From: Stutzerimonas stutzeri
GTDB taxonomy: Bacteria; Pseudomonadota; Gammaproteobacteria; Pseudomonadales; Pseudomonadaceae
Direction of reading: 5' to 3'
Assembly: GCF_024448715.1 (NCBI RefSeq)
Contig: NZ_JAMOHZ010000005.1
Coordinates: forward strand, 248,001 to 312,000
Length of the DNA stretch: 64,000 bases
How positions within the stretch are numbered: the first letter of the stretch is position 1; each line of letters opens with the position of its first letter. Position numbers and translations under genes: made by a program. This document shows, one piece after another, positions 7,938-17,490 of the stretch. Below the pieces are notes generated by a model. It did not search any database, was not told where the DNA came from, and saw only the letters and a list, made by a program, of their open reading frames with translations.

Positions 7938-8576
7938 CTACTTCGTGGCTAACGGGTACCAAACGAATTCATCTGCTGGTAAGGCCTGCTCGTCCAGTAA
8001 GTTACTGGCGTACTCCAGGGCTATGTCAGACAACCACTCTCGGGCGACCTCCTTCGCGAAAACGATTGGACGGCGATCGTGAACATCGACCAGGCCACCT
8101 TCCGCATCCGCAGTCACAATCCGAAATTGGTCCGTATCTTTAGGCTCCTCATCTGGCGCTGAAAACTGCCCTACCGCCGCCATGAAAAGCGGTTCATTCG
8201 TAGCACGCCGAATGTAGTAAGGCTGTTTGCGCTTTGCGCCAGGAGCTTCGCGCCATTCATACCAGCCGTCCACAGCAACGATCGCCCGGTTCGGCCATAT
8301 AGCCCGGTAGTACGCGCTAGTCGCTACCTTCTCGCGTGCTGCATTGATTATGTTGCGAACCCTGCGTGATGCCCAGGAAGGCTCCCATCCCCGACGTTCT
8401 GCTTTCCAAATCAACCCGTTTTCACTCGGCCTGATTAAATCAACGCGTGTGGTTGGAGCAACATTGAAACGATGGATCTCCTCTCCCCCGTTGCGACCAA
8501 TCAGCATGGCCTGCTGCAAATCAAGAGATGCCAGGTACTTTTCCGCCGCTCGGTGTTGGGCAAGCCTTCCACACAT
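7938..8576 (-). CDS. yedK: SRAP (HMCES/YedK) family abasic-site DNA-protein crosslinker
   Basis: A 212-residue SRAP-domain protein. The family covalently caps abasic sites in single-stranded DNA through the N-terminal cysteine. All key residues are visible: C2 exposed after Met removal (MCGRL), N38 in FNVAPT, E107 in GWYEW and H166 in VDVHDRRP. AAGAGGAAA precedes the ATG at good spacing. The gene is divergent from dnaE2, and a consensus LexA box lies between them, 55 bases upstream of this start, so damage induction is likely. The pairing with a translesion polymerase makes sense because both act on damaged template DNA. Confidence 0.92.
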   Translation of the reverse strand: MCGRLAQHRAAEKYLASLDLQQAMLIGRNGGEEIHRFNVAPTTRVDLIRPSENGLIWKAERRGWEPSWASRRVRNIINAAREKVATSAYYRAIWPNRAIVAVDGWYEWREAPGAKRKQPYYIRRATNEPLFMAAVGQFSAPDEEPKDTDQFRIVTADAEGGLVDVHDRRPIVFAKEVAREWLSDIALEYASNLLDEQALPADEFVWYPLATK

Positions 8577-8630
8577 ACGTTTTTTCCTCTTGTCGCCAGG
8601 TGATTGACCAGATCAACGAGCTAGCTGACA

Positions 8631-8646
8631 CTGTATGTTCGTACAG
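8631..8646. promoter_or_regulatory. LexA (SOS) box between SRAP gene and dnaE2
   Basis: CTGTATGTTCGTACAG matches the gammaproteobacterial LexA consensus CTG-N10-CAG with the preferred internal TAT...GTA pattern. It is 17 bases before the dnaE2 GTG and 54 bases before the SRAP ATG, so one operator could control both directions. Confidence 0.85.
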
Positions 8647-8663
8647 TATAGCTATCTTATGCC

Positions 8664-11600
8664 GTGACTTCCTCTCCTTCCGACCAGCCTCGCTATGCCG
8701 AGCTTCACTGCCTAAGCAATTTCAGCTTTCAGCGTGGTGCGTCCAGCTCTGACGAGCTATTCAAACGTGCAGCAGAGCTAGGGTATGAGGCGCTTGCGGT
8801 GACCGATGAGGCATCGTTGGCCGGCATCGTCCGCGCCTGGCAATCGTCGAAGAAAACAGGCGTACGCCTGATTGTCGGCACCGAAATTCGGCTGGCGGAT
8901 GGCCCGACTTTGGTTTTGCTTGCGAAAAACCTGGCCGGGTATCAGCACATATGTCAGTTGATCACTAAGGCAAGAAGGCGTGTCAAAAAAGGAACATATG
9001 AGCTTCGCAAGGATGATCTAAACAGCGAGATTCCCGGCGTGGTAGTGCTGTGGATTCCTGGAAGGTCGTCATTTGACTCCGAGGCTCAGTGGGTAGCGGA
9101 GACCTTCCTATCCCAAGCGTGGATAGCGGTCGAGCTTCATCATGAATCCGACGATCATCTAAAGCATCAACGCCTTGTTGAATTGGCTGCGAAGTTTGGC
9201 ATCCCTCTATTAGCAAGCGGCGACGTACACATGCACGTACGCGGGCGCAGGGCACTTCAGGACACGATTACTGCCATCAAGCATAAGTGCACACTGGCTG
9301 ATGCGGGCTTCAGACTTTTCCAGAATGGAGAGCGCCATTTAAGGACGATTAAGGCACTCATACGTATCTATCCTCGCGAGCTTTTGGACGAGTCAGTGAG
9401 AGTCGCGTCCCTCTGCCAGTTCAAACTCGAGGAGCTCAGATATGAGTACCCACGTGAAGTGGTGCCTCCTGGCAAAAACCCATCAGGCTGGCTCCGTGAA
9501 TTGACTTACGAAGGAGTGAAATGGCGTTGGCCTGAAGGTGCCTCGGACAAGGCCATTTCGCAGATTGAAGCCGAACTCGGCCTCATCGAAGAGCTCCAGT
9601 ACGAAAGCTACTTTCTCACCGTTCACGACATCGTCCAGTTTGCACATCGTCAAAGCATTCTCTGCCAAGGCCGTGGCTCGGCGGCTAACTCAGCCGTCTG
9701 CTTTGCGCTTGGAATTACTGAACTGGATCCTTCGCGGATGAGCATGCTGTTCGAGCGTTTCATCTCAAAAGAGAGGAACGAGCCCCCGGACATCGATGTT
9801 GATTTCGAGCACGAGCGCCGTGAGGAGGTCATTCAGTACATCTTCACTCGCTACGGACGGGAGCGTGCAGCGCTGACTTGCGTAGCCTCAACATATCATT
9901 TTGCTGGCGCCATCCGGGATGTATCCAAAGCCGTTGGGCTTCCGCCTGCCCAAGTTGATGCTCTTGCTAAATGCTGTGGTGCCTGGAGCGACCGCATGCC
10001 GCCGCCGGAGAGGCTTCGAGAAGCGGGCTTCGATCCAGACAATCAGGCCATCCGGATGGTGCTCATCCTGACTGACCTCCTTGTTGGGTTTCCTCGTCAT
10101 CTGTCTCAGCACCCTGGGGGGTTCGTTATTTCGGAGCATCCGTTGTCCACACTGGTACCGGTAGAAAATGCTGCCATGGCGGATCGCACGGTAATCCAGT
10201 GGGACAAGGATGATATCGATGCTTTGGGCTTGATGAAGGTAGATGTACTGGCTCTCGGTATGCTCAGCGCGATCCGACGATGCCTAGATTTGCTACGCCG
10301 CCATGAGCGAAGAGATCTAACGCTGGCTACGATCCCCCCAGAGGATCCCGATACCTACGCCATGATCAGTCGTGCCGATACTCTTGGTGTATTCCAAATC
10401 GAATCACGTGCGCAGATGGCTATGCTGCCACGCCTGAAGCCGAAGACGTTCTACGATTTAGTGATAGAGGTCGCGATCGTGCGGCCAGGCCCAATTGTCG
10501 GCGACATGGTTCACCCCTATCTCAGGCGCCGCAATGGCGAAGAGAAAGTGTTTTATCCATCAGATGAGCTGCGTGATGTCTTCGAGCGCACACTTGGCGT
10601 GCCACTGTTTCAGGAGCAAGTCATGCGACTAGCCATCGTGGCTGCTGGCTACTCCCCCGGTGAGGCAGATCAGCTACGGCGCTCTATGGCGGCCTGGAAA
10701 CGCCATGGAGGTCTGGAGCCTCACCAAGTGCGCCTGCGACAAGGCATGCTTGAAAGGGGCTACTCCGAAGAATTTGCCGAGCGGATCTTCGAGCAGATCA
10801 AAGGCTTTGGAAGCTACGGTTTCCCTGAGTCACATGCCGCGAGCTTCGCGCTGCTGACCTATGCCAGTTGCTGGCTCAAATGTCATGAGCCGGCGGCATA
10901 CGCATGTGCGCTCATCAATAGTTGGCCGATGGGTTTTTACAGCCCAGATCAGGTATTGCAAGACGCCCGACGCCACAAGATTGAAGTACGTGCAGTCGAC
11001 GTCATGAAGAGTGATTGGGATTGCTCGTTAGAAGCATCGGATGGGCCTCAACCTGCCATACGATTGGGCTTTCGTATGATTCGTGGCCTAGCGGAAAACG
11101 TCGGAAGGCGGATCGAGGTTGTTCGAGCTGAAAAGGCGTTCAGTAACATTGCGGATTTGTGCAAACGCGCTGAGCTAGATCGTAAAGCACAAGATCTGTT
11201 GGCCGATGCTAATGCACTGGCCCACCTTGCAGGAGATAGGCATTCAGCACGATGGGAAGTCGCCGGCGTGCAGAAATCACTGCCCCTCTTTGATGAGATC
11301 GCTGTCGCAGACGGGGAAGTCGAGCTCCCTACCCCAACAATTGTCGAGAACATGAAGGCCGACTATGCGCTTACTGGCACCACGCTCGGTGCACACCCTA
11401 TGTCTCTGCTACGTCCAGAACTCATGGCGATTTGCGCAAAAAGCTCGCGCGACTTTGCAGACCTACGCCATGGACAACACATTAATGTAATTGGAATCGT
11501 AACCGGCAGGCAGCGTCCCTCAACGGCTGCAGGAGTCACCTTCGTCACTCTCGAAGACGAGCATGGAATGATCAACGTGATCGTCTGGCGCGACCTCGCA

Positions 11601-11756
11601 GATCGGCAACGTTCAGCGCTTATGTATTCCCGACTCCTGCAGGTTAAGGGAACGTTTGAGGAAAAAGCTGGCGTACGGCACTTGATCGCGGGGCATCTCC
11701 AAGATGTAAGCGAGATGCTAGATGGGCTTGATGTCAGAAGCCGGGATTTCCACTAG
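8664..11756 (+). CDS. dnaE2: error-prone DNA polymerase III alpha subunit DnaE2
   Basis: A 1030-residue C-family polymerase of the DnaE2 (ImuC) type, used for damage-induced mutagenic synthesis. It has an N-terminal PHP domain ([21 protein letters not shown]), the palm signature [21 protein letters not shown], and [13 protein letters not shown]. It continues with [20 protein letters not shown], the helix-hairpin region ([20 protein letters not shown]) and a C-terminal OB fold ([21 protein letters not shown]). The length is typical for DnaE2. The start is a GTG at 8664, 17 bases after a LexA box, with no strong Shine-Dalgarno. The usual partners imuA and imuB are absent from this window. Instead the gene is divergent from a SRAP gene and followed 7 bases later by a umuC remnant. 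Confidence 0.93.
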   Translation: MTSSPSDQPRYAELHCLSNFSFQRGASSSDELFKRAAELGYEALAVTDEASLAGIVRAWQSSKKTGVRLIVGTEIRLADGPTLVLLAKNLAGYQHICQLITKARRRVKKGTYELRKDDLNSEIPGVVVLWIPGRSSFDSEAQWVAETFLSQAWIAVELHHESDDHLKHQRLVELAAKFGIPLLASGDVHMHVRGRRALQDTITAIKHKCTLADAGFRLFQNGERHLRTIKALIRIYPRELLDESVRVASLCQFKLEELRYEYPREVVPPGKNPSGWLRELTYEGVKWRWPEGASDKAISQIEAELGLIEELQYESYFLTVHDIVQFAHRQSILCQGRGSAANSAVCFALGITELDPSRMSMLFERFISKERNEPPDIDVDFEHERREEVIQYIFTRYGRERAALTCVASTYHFAGAIRDVSKAVGLPPAQVDALAKCCGAWSDRMPPPERLREAGFDPDNQAIRMVLILTDLLVGFPRHLSQHPGGFVISEHPLSTLVPVENAAMADRTVIQWDKDDIDALGLMKVDVLALGMLSAIRRCLDLLRRHERRDLTLATIPPEDPDTYAMISRADTLGVFQIESRAQMAMLPRLKPKTFYDLVIEVAIVRPGPIVGDMVHPYLRRRNGEEKVFYPSDELRDVFERTLGVPLFQEQVMRLAIVAAGYSPGEADQLRRSMAAWKRHGGLEPHQVRLRQGMLERGYSEEFAERIFEQIKGFGSYGFPESHAASFALLTYASCWLKCHEPAAYACALINSWPMGFYSPDQVLQDARRHKIEVRAVDVMKSDWDCSLEASDGPQPAIRLGFRMIRGLAENVGRRIEVVRAEKAFSNIADLCKRAELDRKAQDLLADANALAHLAGDRHSARWEVAGVQKSLPLFDEIAVADGEVELPTPTIVENMKADYALTGTTLGAHPMSLLRPELMAICAKSSRDFADLRHGQHINVIGIVTGRQRPSTAAGVTFVTLEDEHGMINVIVWRDLADRQRSALMYSRLLQVKGTFEEKAGVRHLIAGHLQDVSEMLDGLDVRSRDFH

Positions 11757-11763
11757 GGATTAA

Positions 11764-12038
11764 CAGAACAAACGCGCCCAGGCATTCTTTCCGCTAGTGG
11801 TGCATCTTGCTCCTGAACTGAGTCAGCGCGGTGAGCTGACGCCAGATCTGTTTGCACCCAAACCGCGCAGTGGTGCAGAGCGACTGATGGCGGTTATTGA
11901 CGAGATCAACCGGAGAGAAGGAAGAGACACTGTGAGTATTGGTCGGCTGCCTGCGACACCGGTTTGGGCGATGCGTCGGGGATGCTGAGCCAGCGGTACA
12001 CCACACGCTGGGATGAAATTATTGGTGTGCGAGGATAG
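11764..12038 (+). pseudogene. 3' remnant of umuC (DNA polymerase V catalytic subunit)
   Basis: The frame following dnaE2 encodes LAPELSQRGELTPDLFAP, then PRSGAERLMAVIDEINRREG and VWAMRRG, the C-terminal little-finger/tail region of UmuC. One base is missing after the RRG codons near 11979: restoring it gives MLSQRYTTRWDEIIGVRG followed by TAG at 12036-12038, the normal UmuC ending. The catalytic domain is entirely gone. It records a former Y-family polymerase gene that was cut at the dnaE2 junction. Confidence 0.8.
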
Positions 12039-12368
12039 GCTTGGATGAACTGTCAGCTTGCGGCCCAAGAGCGGCCAGTCAATGAGGCGGTAGCCCGTGA
12101 CCTAGATCAATCATGAGTCAAGGCGGCTAAGGCAATTGAATAGCCAGCTCGAGTAGCACCATAGCGAACGATCGAAGCATTGATAAATCGTCGGAGTTCG
12201 GCAGGATAATCTAAACGCCGTCAGGACTGCTTGTAGTACCGGTGGCCGATAGTGGTAGAGGCGTAACCGCCGTTTGCTACTCGACTAAGGCCTCGGCCTG
12301 AATAGGCTCTCTGCCGAATCGAATATCCATTCTGCTGACGGGTCGCTACTGGGGTACCCCGGCGAGCA
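12039..12368. other. intergenic, nothing identified
   Basis: About 330 bases between two gene remnants. No open frame with a ribosome binding site and no recognisable protein remnant was found in either direction. Confidence 0.5.
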
Positions 12369-12601
12369 GTGGCAATCTGGGTGGGGGCAGTCCATCACGC
12401 CTGCGGCACACTGCGGATGCCGTGGAAGGGCGATCGCAACTCGCCGTTCAATTTCCGGTCTGTAGTTGACGAGAACCTGAAAGTCCATGGCACCACCGGA
12501 CTCTACGTTTGCGACATGTCCGTGCTCCTGTTATCACTGCCGCGAACCCTGTGCGAGCCCCAGCCGGTCTGGCGCTACGGCTCTCACAACATCGGAGTTA
12601 G
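12369..12601 (+). pseudogene. C-terminal remnant of a GMC-family oxidoreductase
   Basis: The first frame reads VHHACGTLRMPWKGDR then VVDENLKVHGTTGLYVCDMSV, which is the conserved GMC C-terminal signature (H-A-x-GT-x-RM ... V-x-L-x-V-x-G-x-x-x-LxVxDxSV). After a frame change near 12530-12545 the sequence reads AANPVRAPAGLALRLSQHRS and stops at 12599-12601, the usual SxAANPVRTLAALALR ending. Only the last 75 or so residues of a protein of more than 500 remain. Confidence 0.75.
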
Positions 12602-13055
12602 ACGCTACTGCGAAGGTCGGTAGGGTAGCGAGCGCCCTGGTTTGCGTGTCTACGGTCAAGAAGATGACAATGGATACCTTTGCCTCTGACGTGTGCACAA
12701 GGCGACGCCAAACGCCTCCTTTCAGAAGGGTGAGCGGAACCGACGTGGAGGTTGAGCGGCATGGATGCCGCGAGAGACGCGATGGGCCAAGACGGCCCTT
12801 CGCGGCGTGCCCCTGGAGCGGCGATGGAGCGAACAAACCTGGAGCGAAGCGCAGAGTCGGATGTAGGGGCAAGACCTGTTGATTCCTTTTGGGGCGACTG
12901 CCAAAAGGAACCGGCCCAGCAGGGCGGAACCATTGCTGCAATCAGCACGTAAAACGGCTGCGGCACGAACAAAAACTAAGCAAGGATTTAAAGGAAAGTT
13001 TTTCAACGCAGGATGGGATTAGAATGCGGGAACACTTAACACAAGGTAGGCATTC
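12602..13055. repeat. intergenic repeat-like sequence (about 12750-12925)
   Basis: No supported gene. From about 12750 to 12925 the sequence has several short palindromes (for example GGGCC/GGCCC around 12785-12800 and GATGCCGCG against CGCGGCGTGCC). It also has the look of a dispersed pseudomonad intergenic element that is often mis-annotated as short hypothetical ORFs. The assignment is from memory of similar sequences; there is only one copy in this window. Confidence 0.4.
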
Positions 13056-13789
13056 ATGGACGAACAAGCTCACGTAGAAAACATCTCGCCACGCGCTAGC
13101 AAGGTGCTTTGGCTAGTATTTACACCTGTACTTGGCGCCCTAGCCTATTCTTTCTTTTATTTGACAGGCGCGGTTCATAGCGAAACTTTTCTCCATCACT
13201 ACGGCGTAACTAAGGCCTATTCCCCCAAAGCCCAACTGATCACATGTTCACCGCTTATGGCGCCCTGCTTCAAACAGGGTTGAATTGGATAAATGTTGTC
13301 AAAAATCCCACAATTATTCTTTCCACATTTGCGTTGTCGGTTCTATTCGTTGCTGAGATAGCGCTGCTCAACTGGCTCCCTAAAACAAGACTTGCTAAGA
13401 AAGCAAGCTCCTTCGTAGAGGCGAAACGGCTGCTCAAGACTCCTGCCTTAATAATACTTATATCTGGATCAATCGTAATCGGGCTTTTTGCTCTTCCCTT
13501 TGCAGCAAATATACTGCTTCTAGCGCCAGCCCTGGCAGGATTAAATTCTGCAGAACTAACATATAAAAGAACGGATCGCTTATATGAGCAGGGCTGCGCC
13601 AGCGAAAAAAAATTGAGCGAAAGCTGCGTAGCTGTGTACAACAATGCTGAGAAGATTGCGGAGGGTTTTTTGATTACCTCATCCCAAACGCATATAGCAT
13701 TGTACTTGGATGGCAAAACGACGATATTGCCAACTAAGGACTATCGCATCGAAACAGTCCGATCAAGCGAACTCGCTGCGAAACCGTGA
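13056..13789 (+). pseudogene. frameshifted membrane protein gene, family unknown
   Basis: Two overlapping frames make one protein of about 244 residues. The first (from ATG 13056, preceded by AAGGTAGG) encodes a hydrophobic segment VLWLVFTPVLGALAYSFFYL and runs out of frame near 13220-13244. The second continues with HMFTAYGALLQTGLNWINVV. Two more membrane segments follow (TIILSTFALSVLFVAEIALL and LIILISGSIVIGLFALPFA), then a soluble C-terminal part ending YLDGKTTILPTKDYRIETV. The total length is not a multiple of three, which fits a single 1-base indel. Base composition is clearly more AT-rich than its flanks, suggesting acquired DNA. The architecture would suit an immunity-type or envelope protein, but no family is recognised. 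A sequencing error or programmed frameshift would also explain it. Confidence 0.55.
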
Positions 13790-13883
13790 GACGGGTCAAG
13801 ATCGCAAGTCATTCGAGAAACAGCCGAAAAGGGGCCTAGCGAAGTACTAGCCTGGACGTCTCGGGATACGTAACTCGCGCTTA

Positions 13884-14789
13884 TCAGCCCGTCACATCAC
13901 ACAACCCACCCGGCACCCCCATCACCCAATCCCTCACCGCCAATACAGTCGGATCATCCCGCCGCCCCTCCGGATATACGAGATGAAACGGCTTCCCCTC
14001 CATCACCGGACCAAACGGCTGCACCAGCCGCCCTTCCCTCAGTTCATCCTCAATCAGCTGACGGCTCATCAAGGCCACGCCTTGCGCGCCGATGGCGGCT
14101 GAGATGGCGTGGGTCTCGTCGGAGAAGACCAAGCCGGCGCTGACGTCCAGCCCCGGCACGTTGGCCAGTTTCTGCCAGGCAGCCCAATGAATCGGGGCGG
14201 ATAAGGCGCGCTGGGCTTGGAAGTGGATCAACGAGTGTTTGGGCAGCTCGGCCACATCATGCAAGCCAAGCAGCGGGCTGCAGGCCGGGACGAAGGTGTT
14301 ATCGAACAGCTTCTCCGCCACCAGCCCCGGCCAGCGACCGTCGCCGTAGCGGATGGCGACATCCGCCGTGACGCCATCCAGCGCGACTGGCTCGTGGGAA
14401 GTGTGGAAGCGCAGATCAATATCGGGATGCGAATCGCGCAGCATGCACACCCAAGGCACCAGCCAGCGCACCGCTATTGCCGGTGTGGTGCTGAGGGTGA
14501 TCGCCTGACGGCATGGCCCCGTACTGAGGCGTTCGACCGTTGTGCTGATGGTGTCGAACGCCGTTTCCAGCACCTGTTGCAGCTCACGCCCTGGGTCGGT
14601 CAGCTCCAGCTTTCGGGGCTTGCGCAGAAACAGCGCAACGCCGAGCGATTCTTCCAGCGAGCGAATCTGGTGACTGATCGCCGTAGCGGTGACAGACAAC
14701 TCCTCGGCGGCCTGCTTGGCGCTCTCGTGGCGGGCGGCGGCTTCGAAGGCGCGCAGGGCGGAAAGCGAGGGTAACCGGCGATACGCCAT
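13884..14789 (-). CDS. LysR-family regulator (GcvA-like), divergent from azoreductase
   Basis: A 301-residue LysR-type regulator with an N-terminal winged HTH (PSLSALRAFEAAARHESAKQAAEELSVTATAISHQIRSLEESLGVALF) followed by a periplasmic-binding-like effector domain. The pattern of RRLPSL at the start and the spacing of the domain match the GcvA-like subgroup. The start at 14789 is chosen over 14840 because GAGGAAA lies 8 bases before it. It is divergent from the FMN-dependent azoreductase gene at 14907, sharing a 117-base control region, so it probably regulates that gene in response to an electrophile or quinone. Confidence 0.88.
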   Translation of the reverse strand: MAYRRLPSLSALRAFEAAARHESAKQAAEELSVTATAISHQIRSLEESLGVALFLRKPRKLELTDPGRELQQVLETAFDTISTTVERLSTGPCRQAITLSTTPAIAVRWLVPWVCMLRDSHPDIDLRFHTSHEPVALDGVTADVAIRYGDGRWPGLVAEKLFDNTFVPACSPLLGLHDVAELPKHSLIHFQAQRALSAPIHWAAWQKLANVPGLDVSAGLVFSDETHAISAAIGAQGVALMSRQLIEDELREGRLVQPFGPVMEGKPFHLVYPEGRRDDPTVLAVRDWVMGVPGGLCDVTG

Positions 14790-14906
14790 AACTGAGTTTT
14801 CCTCATCTGTACCTGGAAATATTGATCGTTTGCCGCCCATAGAGCCTAGACCTAGCCTGGGTCTACCGCGAATGACAGATGAATTCAGTCACAGAGGAGA
14901 CTCACC

Positions 14907-15644
14907 ATGACGCACCTTCTGCACCTCGACGCCAGCGCCCGCCCCGGCCTTGCCGGCAAGGACGCACACGGCTCCCACAGCCGCAATCTCACCCAGCGTT
15001 TCGTCAGCAAGTGGCTGGCCCGCCGCGCACAGGACAGCATCACCTATCGGGATATCGGCCAGAACCCGCCCTCTTTCCTCGACCATGACTGGATCGCTTC
15101 GGCGTTTACGCCGCCAGAACGGCAGGAACCCTGGATGAAGGACGCGCTGGCCGAAAGCGACCAATTGGTCGACGAGTTGATCGCAGCCGATGTGCTGGTC
15201 ATCGGCACGCCGCTGTACAACTTCGGCATGCCCGCGGCGCTCAAGGCATGGATCGATCAGGTGGTGCGCCTGGGCCGCACGGTTGGCATCGATGAAAGCC
15301 GACTTCCCGACGATCCCTACCTGCCCATGCTGGAAGATCGGCCACGGCACGCGGTCATCCTCACCGCCAGGGGCGGCATTGGCTTTGGCCCTGGCGGGGA
15401 GATGGCTCACATGAACCATCTGGAGCCGAACCTGGTGACGGCGCTCACTTTCATCGGCATCACTCGCATTCATCAGATCGCAATCGAGGGTCAGGAAACG
15501 GGTGGCGATGTGTTGGCGGCCTCGGTGGCTGAGGCGCTACGTCAGGTTGATGCCTTGGTGGCAGAGCTTCAGGCAGCGTTTGAGGCGAGTACTCCGTCTT
15601 TTGTCACCCACACCTTTAGTGCTGCTCGGGCTCAAGCTTCGTGA
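14907..15644 (+). CDS. azoR: FMN-dependent NADH-azoreductase
   Basis: A flavodoxin-fold oxidoreductase of 245 residues that reduces quinones and azo compounds with NADH and FMN in the cytoplasm. It begins LLHLDASARPG, with the phosphate-binding SHSRNLTQRFVSKW segment of the AzoR family. VLVIGTPLYNFGMPAALKAWIDQV is the flavin-binding signature and ILTARGGIGFGPGG the second flavin loop. The usual AzoR length is about 200; this form has about 40 additional residues, mostly in the middle and at the C-terminus. GAGGAG precedes the ATG at correct spacing. Its partner regulator is the divergent LysR gene. Confidence 0.9.
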   Translation: MTHLLHLDASARPGLAGKDAHGSHSRNLTQRFVSKWLARRAQDSITYRDIGQNPPSFLDHDWIASAFTPPERQEPWMKDALAESDQLVDELIAADVLVIGTPLYNFGMPAALKAWIDQVVRLGRTVGIDESRLPDDPYLPMLEDRPRHAVILTARGGIGFGPGGEMAHMNHLEPNLVTALTFIGITRIHQIAIEGQETGGDVLAASVAEALRQVDALVAELQAAFEASTPSFVTHTFSAARAQAS

Positions 15645-15713
15645 ACAGGCGCTAATTGGCCGACGCTTTGAACAGATAAACTGCGGCCCGATTCAGTAAA
15701 CAGGGAGATTCTC

Positions 15714-16976
15714 ATGGGAACGGACAACCTTAAAGACGCGGCCTACCCGCTCGATCAGGGCTGGAACTTGGACAACGGTTGGAAGGCGGACAGCACCGGC
15801 AGCCGCGACTCAAGCTGGATGCCTGATCGTGGCTGGGGCCGTCAGGCCGAGTTGCGGAAGACCAAGCCAGGTAATGGCGGCGCCTCTTTTGCGGCCTGGG
15901 AGCAGGAAGTCGAAATCACCCCTGAGCTGTCGGATTGGCCACCTCCCGACATGCTCCGGCTCCCCGAGCCCCAGCCGCCCGGCTTCTACATCGTGCCGCG
16001 TAGCATGTCCGGCGAGCAGGTGCTCGCCGGGTTGTTCGCCGATGCGCCACACAATCATCTAGTCAGCCGCATCAAGGCGCTGAACCCCACCTTCGCGAAG
16101 GGCTTCAAGGCTGGTGAAATGGTCGTTTTGGGCAACCTGATCAATCCGACCGCTTGCTCACGCGAAGAGGCAGAGCTGATGGCGGCCGCCGCAAAGGTTC
16201 GCACTGCTTTAGAACCGTTGAGCGAGGGCGAAGCCAATTTCATGGCCGAGCATCAGGCCGAGATCGCAATGATGGTCGGTGGCGCCAGCGCGTCGCTGGG
16301 GCTTGGCACCGACATGCTCGGGAACGGTTTGAAGCAGATTGACGGCACGCTGCGCGATATCGAATACCTGCATCAGCGCGAGTTCGCCACGCATGGCCAC
16401 CTGCGCAGTACGCAGTTCTTCACCTCACGCCAGCAGTTGTATCGCCAACTCGATAACCAACTAAAGGCAACCTTCCTCGGCAAACAGCTGGGCCTGGGCA
16501 GCTATACAACGCTGCGCCAGGATCTCGGCATCTCCACCCGCAGCCTCGTGCACCACTGGAGCAAAGGCGGCGCACCGGGCCAGGTCTCCGGATACGCCAC
16601 CCATATGGATCAGGTTGCTAAGGCAGCTAAGTACCTGAGAAATGGAAGCTATATCGGAATCGCCCTGGGCGGTGCCGCCTCTGCATTGAAAGTCCAAGAG
16701 GTTTGTCAGGCAGGCGAAACTCAGGCATGTCAGAAGATTCGATTTACCGAGACGGGAAGTTTTGCTGGGGCGTTAGGTGGTGGAGCGCTAGCCGTAGCTC
16801 TAGCTAGCCCTGCCGCAGGCTCGATTTGTATCGCTCTGGGAGTAGCAACAGGCGGATTAGGCGGCGTTGTCTGCGGTCTGGTTGTGGTTGGCGGAGCTTC
16901 GGTTGCTGGTGGTGCTGGCGGTGGGTGGGCTGGCGAACTGGCGGGTGAGAAAATTTATGAGAGGAGCCAACCTTGA
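15714..16976 (+). CDS. candidate membrane-active toxin/effector with LysM-like segment and glycine-rich hydrophobic C-terminus
   Basis: A 420-residue protein I do not recognise. Residues 1-45 carry three tryptophan motifs (DQGW, DNGW, PDRGW). Residues about 88-135 look LysM-like (FYIVPRSMSGEQVLAGLF ... RIKALNPTFAKGFKAGEMVVL). A helical polar middle follows. Residues 310-410 form long glycine/alanine-rich hydrophobic segments (YIGIALGGAASAL, FAGALGGGALAVALASPAA, GVVCGLVVVGGASVAGG) that could insert into a membrane, as in pore-forming toxins. No Sec signal peptide is present, so export would need a type VI or contact-dependent route; no such machinery is in the window. GGGAGA precedes the ATG. 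The stop overlaps the start of a small membrane-protein gene, the classic layout of an effector and its immunity protein. The toxin role is inference from architecture and context. Confidence 0.6.
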   Translation: MGTDNLKDAAYPLDQGWNLDNGWKADSTGSRDSSWMPDRGWGRQAELRKTKPGNGGASFAAWEQEVEITPELSDWPPPDMLRLPEPQPPGFYIVPRSMSGEQVLAGLFADAPHNHLVSRIKALNPTFAKGFKAGEMVVLGNLINPTACSREEAELMAAAAKVRTALEPLSEGEANFMAEHQAEIAMMVGGASASLGLGTDMLGNGLKQIDGTLRDIEYLHQREFATHGHLRSTQFFTSRQQLYRQLDNQLKATFLGKQLGLGSYTTLRQDLGISTRSLVHHWSKGGAPGQVSGYATHMDQVAKAAKYLRNGSYIGIALGGAASALKVQEVCQAGETQACQKIRFTETGSFAGALGGGALAVALASPAAGSICIALGVATGGLGGVVCGLVVVGGASVAGGAGGGWAGELAGEKIYERSQP

Positions 16977-17377
16977 ACTTCGGCACGTGGTTTGAAACCT
17001 GGTCCCTAGACCTTCAAATTACCTTTCTATTGGCCCCCTTTGTGATTGGCTTCTCAGGCATGCTCATGATTCTTGTCATGGCATACCGAAATCTCGATCT
17101 GATTCTCCACACATTCCCCAACAGCCAGTATGTGCTAAGACAGAAAATTCTTTGGGGTAAGAAAGGTCTTTACTCCCGTTTTATTCTAACCAGCAGTTTG
17201 GCAGCTGTAGCATTGTTCCCCAAAGGTCACATAAAACGCGGGGACCTTTTGGAGAGCGAAGTTCGAAGCCTGCCCCATTTCATTAAACACCGCATGGTCA
17301 TTGCTTGGTGGCTATGCTTCGCCGGTATGGCTTGGCTGCTTCTGGCAGTCGGCCTGCTCAAGCTAACGGGAGATTGA
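16973..17377 (+). CDS. small membrane protein, putative immunity protein of the preceding gene
   Basis: A 134-residue protein starting with TTG at 16973, whose start overlaps the stop of the upstream gene (TTGA), so translation is coupled. It has three hydrophobic segments: about 16-40 (ITFLLAPFVIGFSGMLMILV), 70-85 (FILTSSLAAVALF) and 107-131 (MVIAWWLCFAGMAWLLLAVG), with charged loops between. Channel-type colicin immunity proteins of the E1 group have a similar size and three membrane helices, but no sequence similarity is claimed. G+C is lower than in the upstream gene. Its role as a membrane immunity factor is inferred from position and topology. Confidence 0.6.
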   Translation: MNFGTWFETWSLDLQITFLLAPFVIGFSGMLMILVMAYRNLDLILHTFPNSQYVLRQKILWGKKGLYSRFILTSSLAAVALFPKGHIKRGDLLESEVRSLPHFIKHRMVIAWWLCFAGMAWLLLAVGLLKLTGD

Positions 17378-17490
17378 ATGCGGCACGCCAGGACCGCCAG
17401 TGTACTCAATTGGTCGTTCCGCAACTGGGCTTACCAAAGCTGCGCTTATTCTCGCTTGTTAATTTACTAATGCTATACAAGGACGTTCTC

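Noticed and set aside
12534-13006. several overlapping short frames of 60-135 codons
   Set aside because: They fall in a palindromic intergenic element and are the type of frame often mis-annotated as hypothetical proteins.
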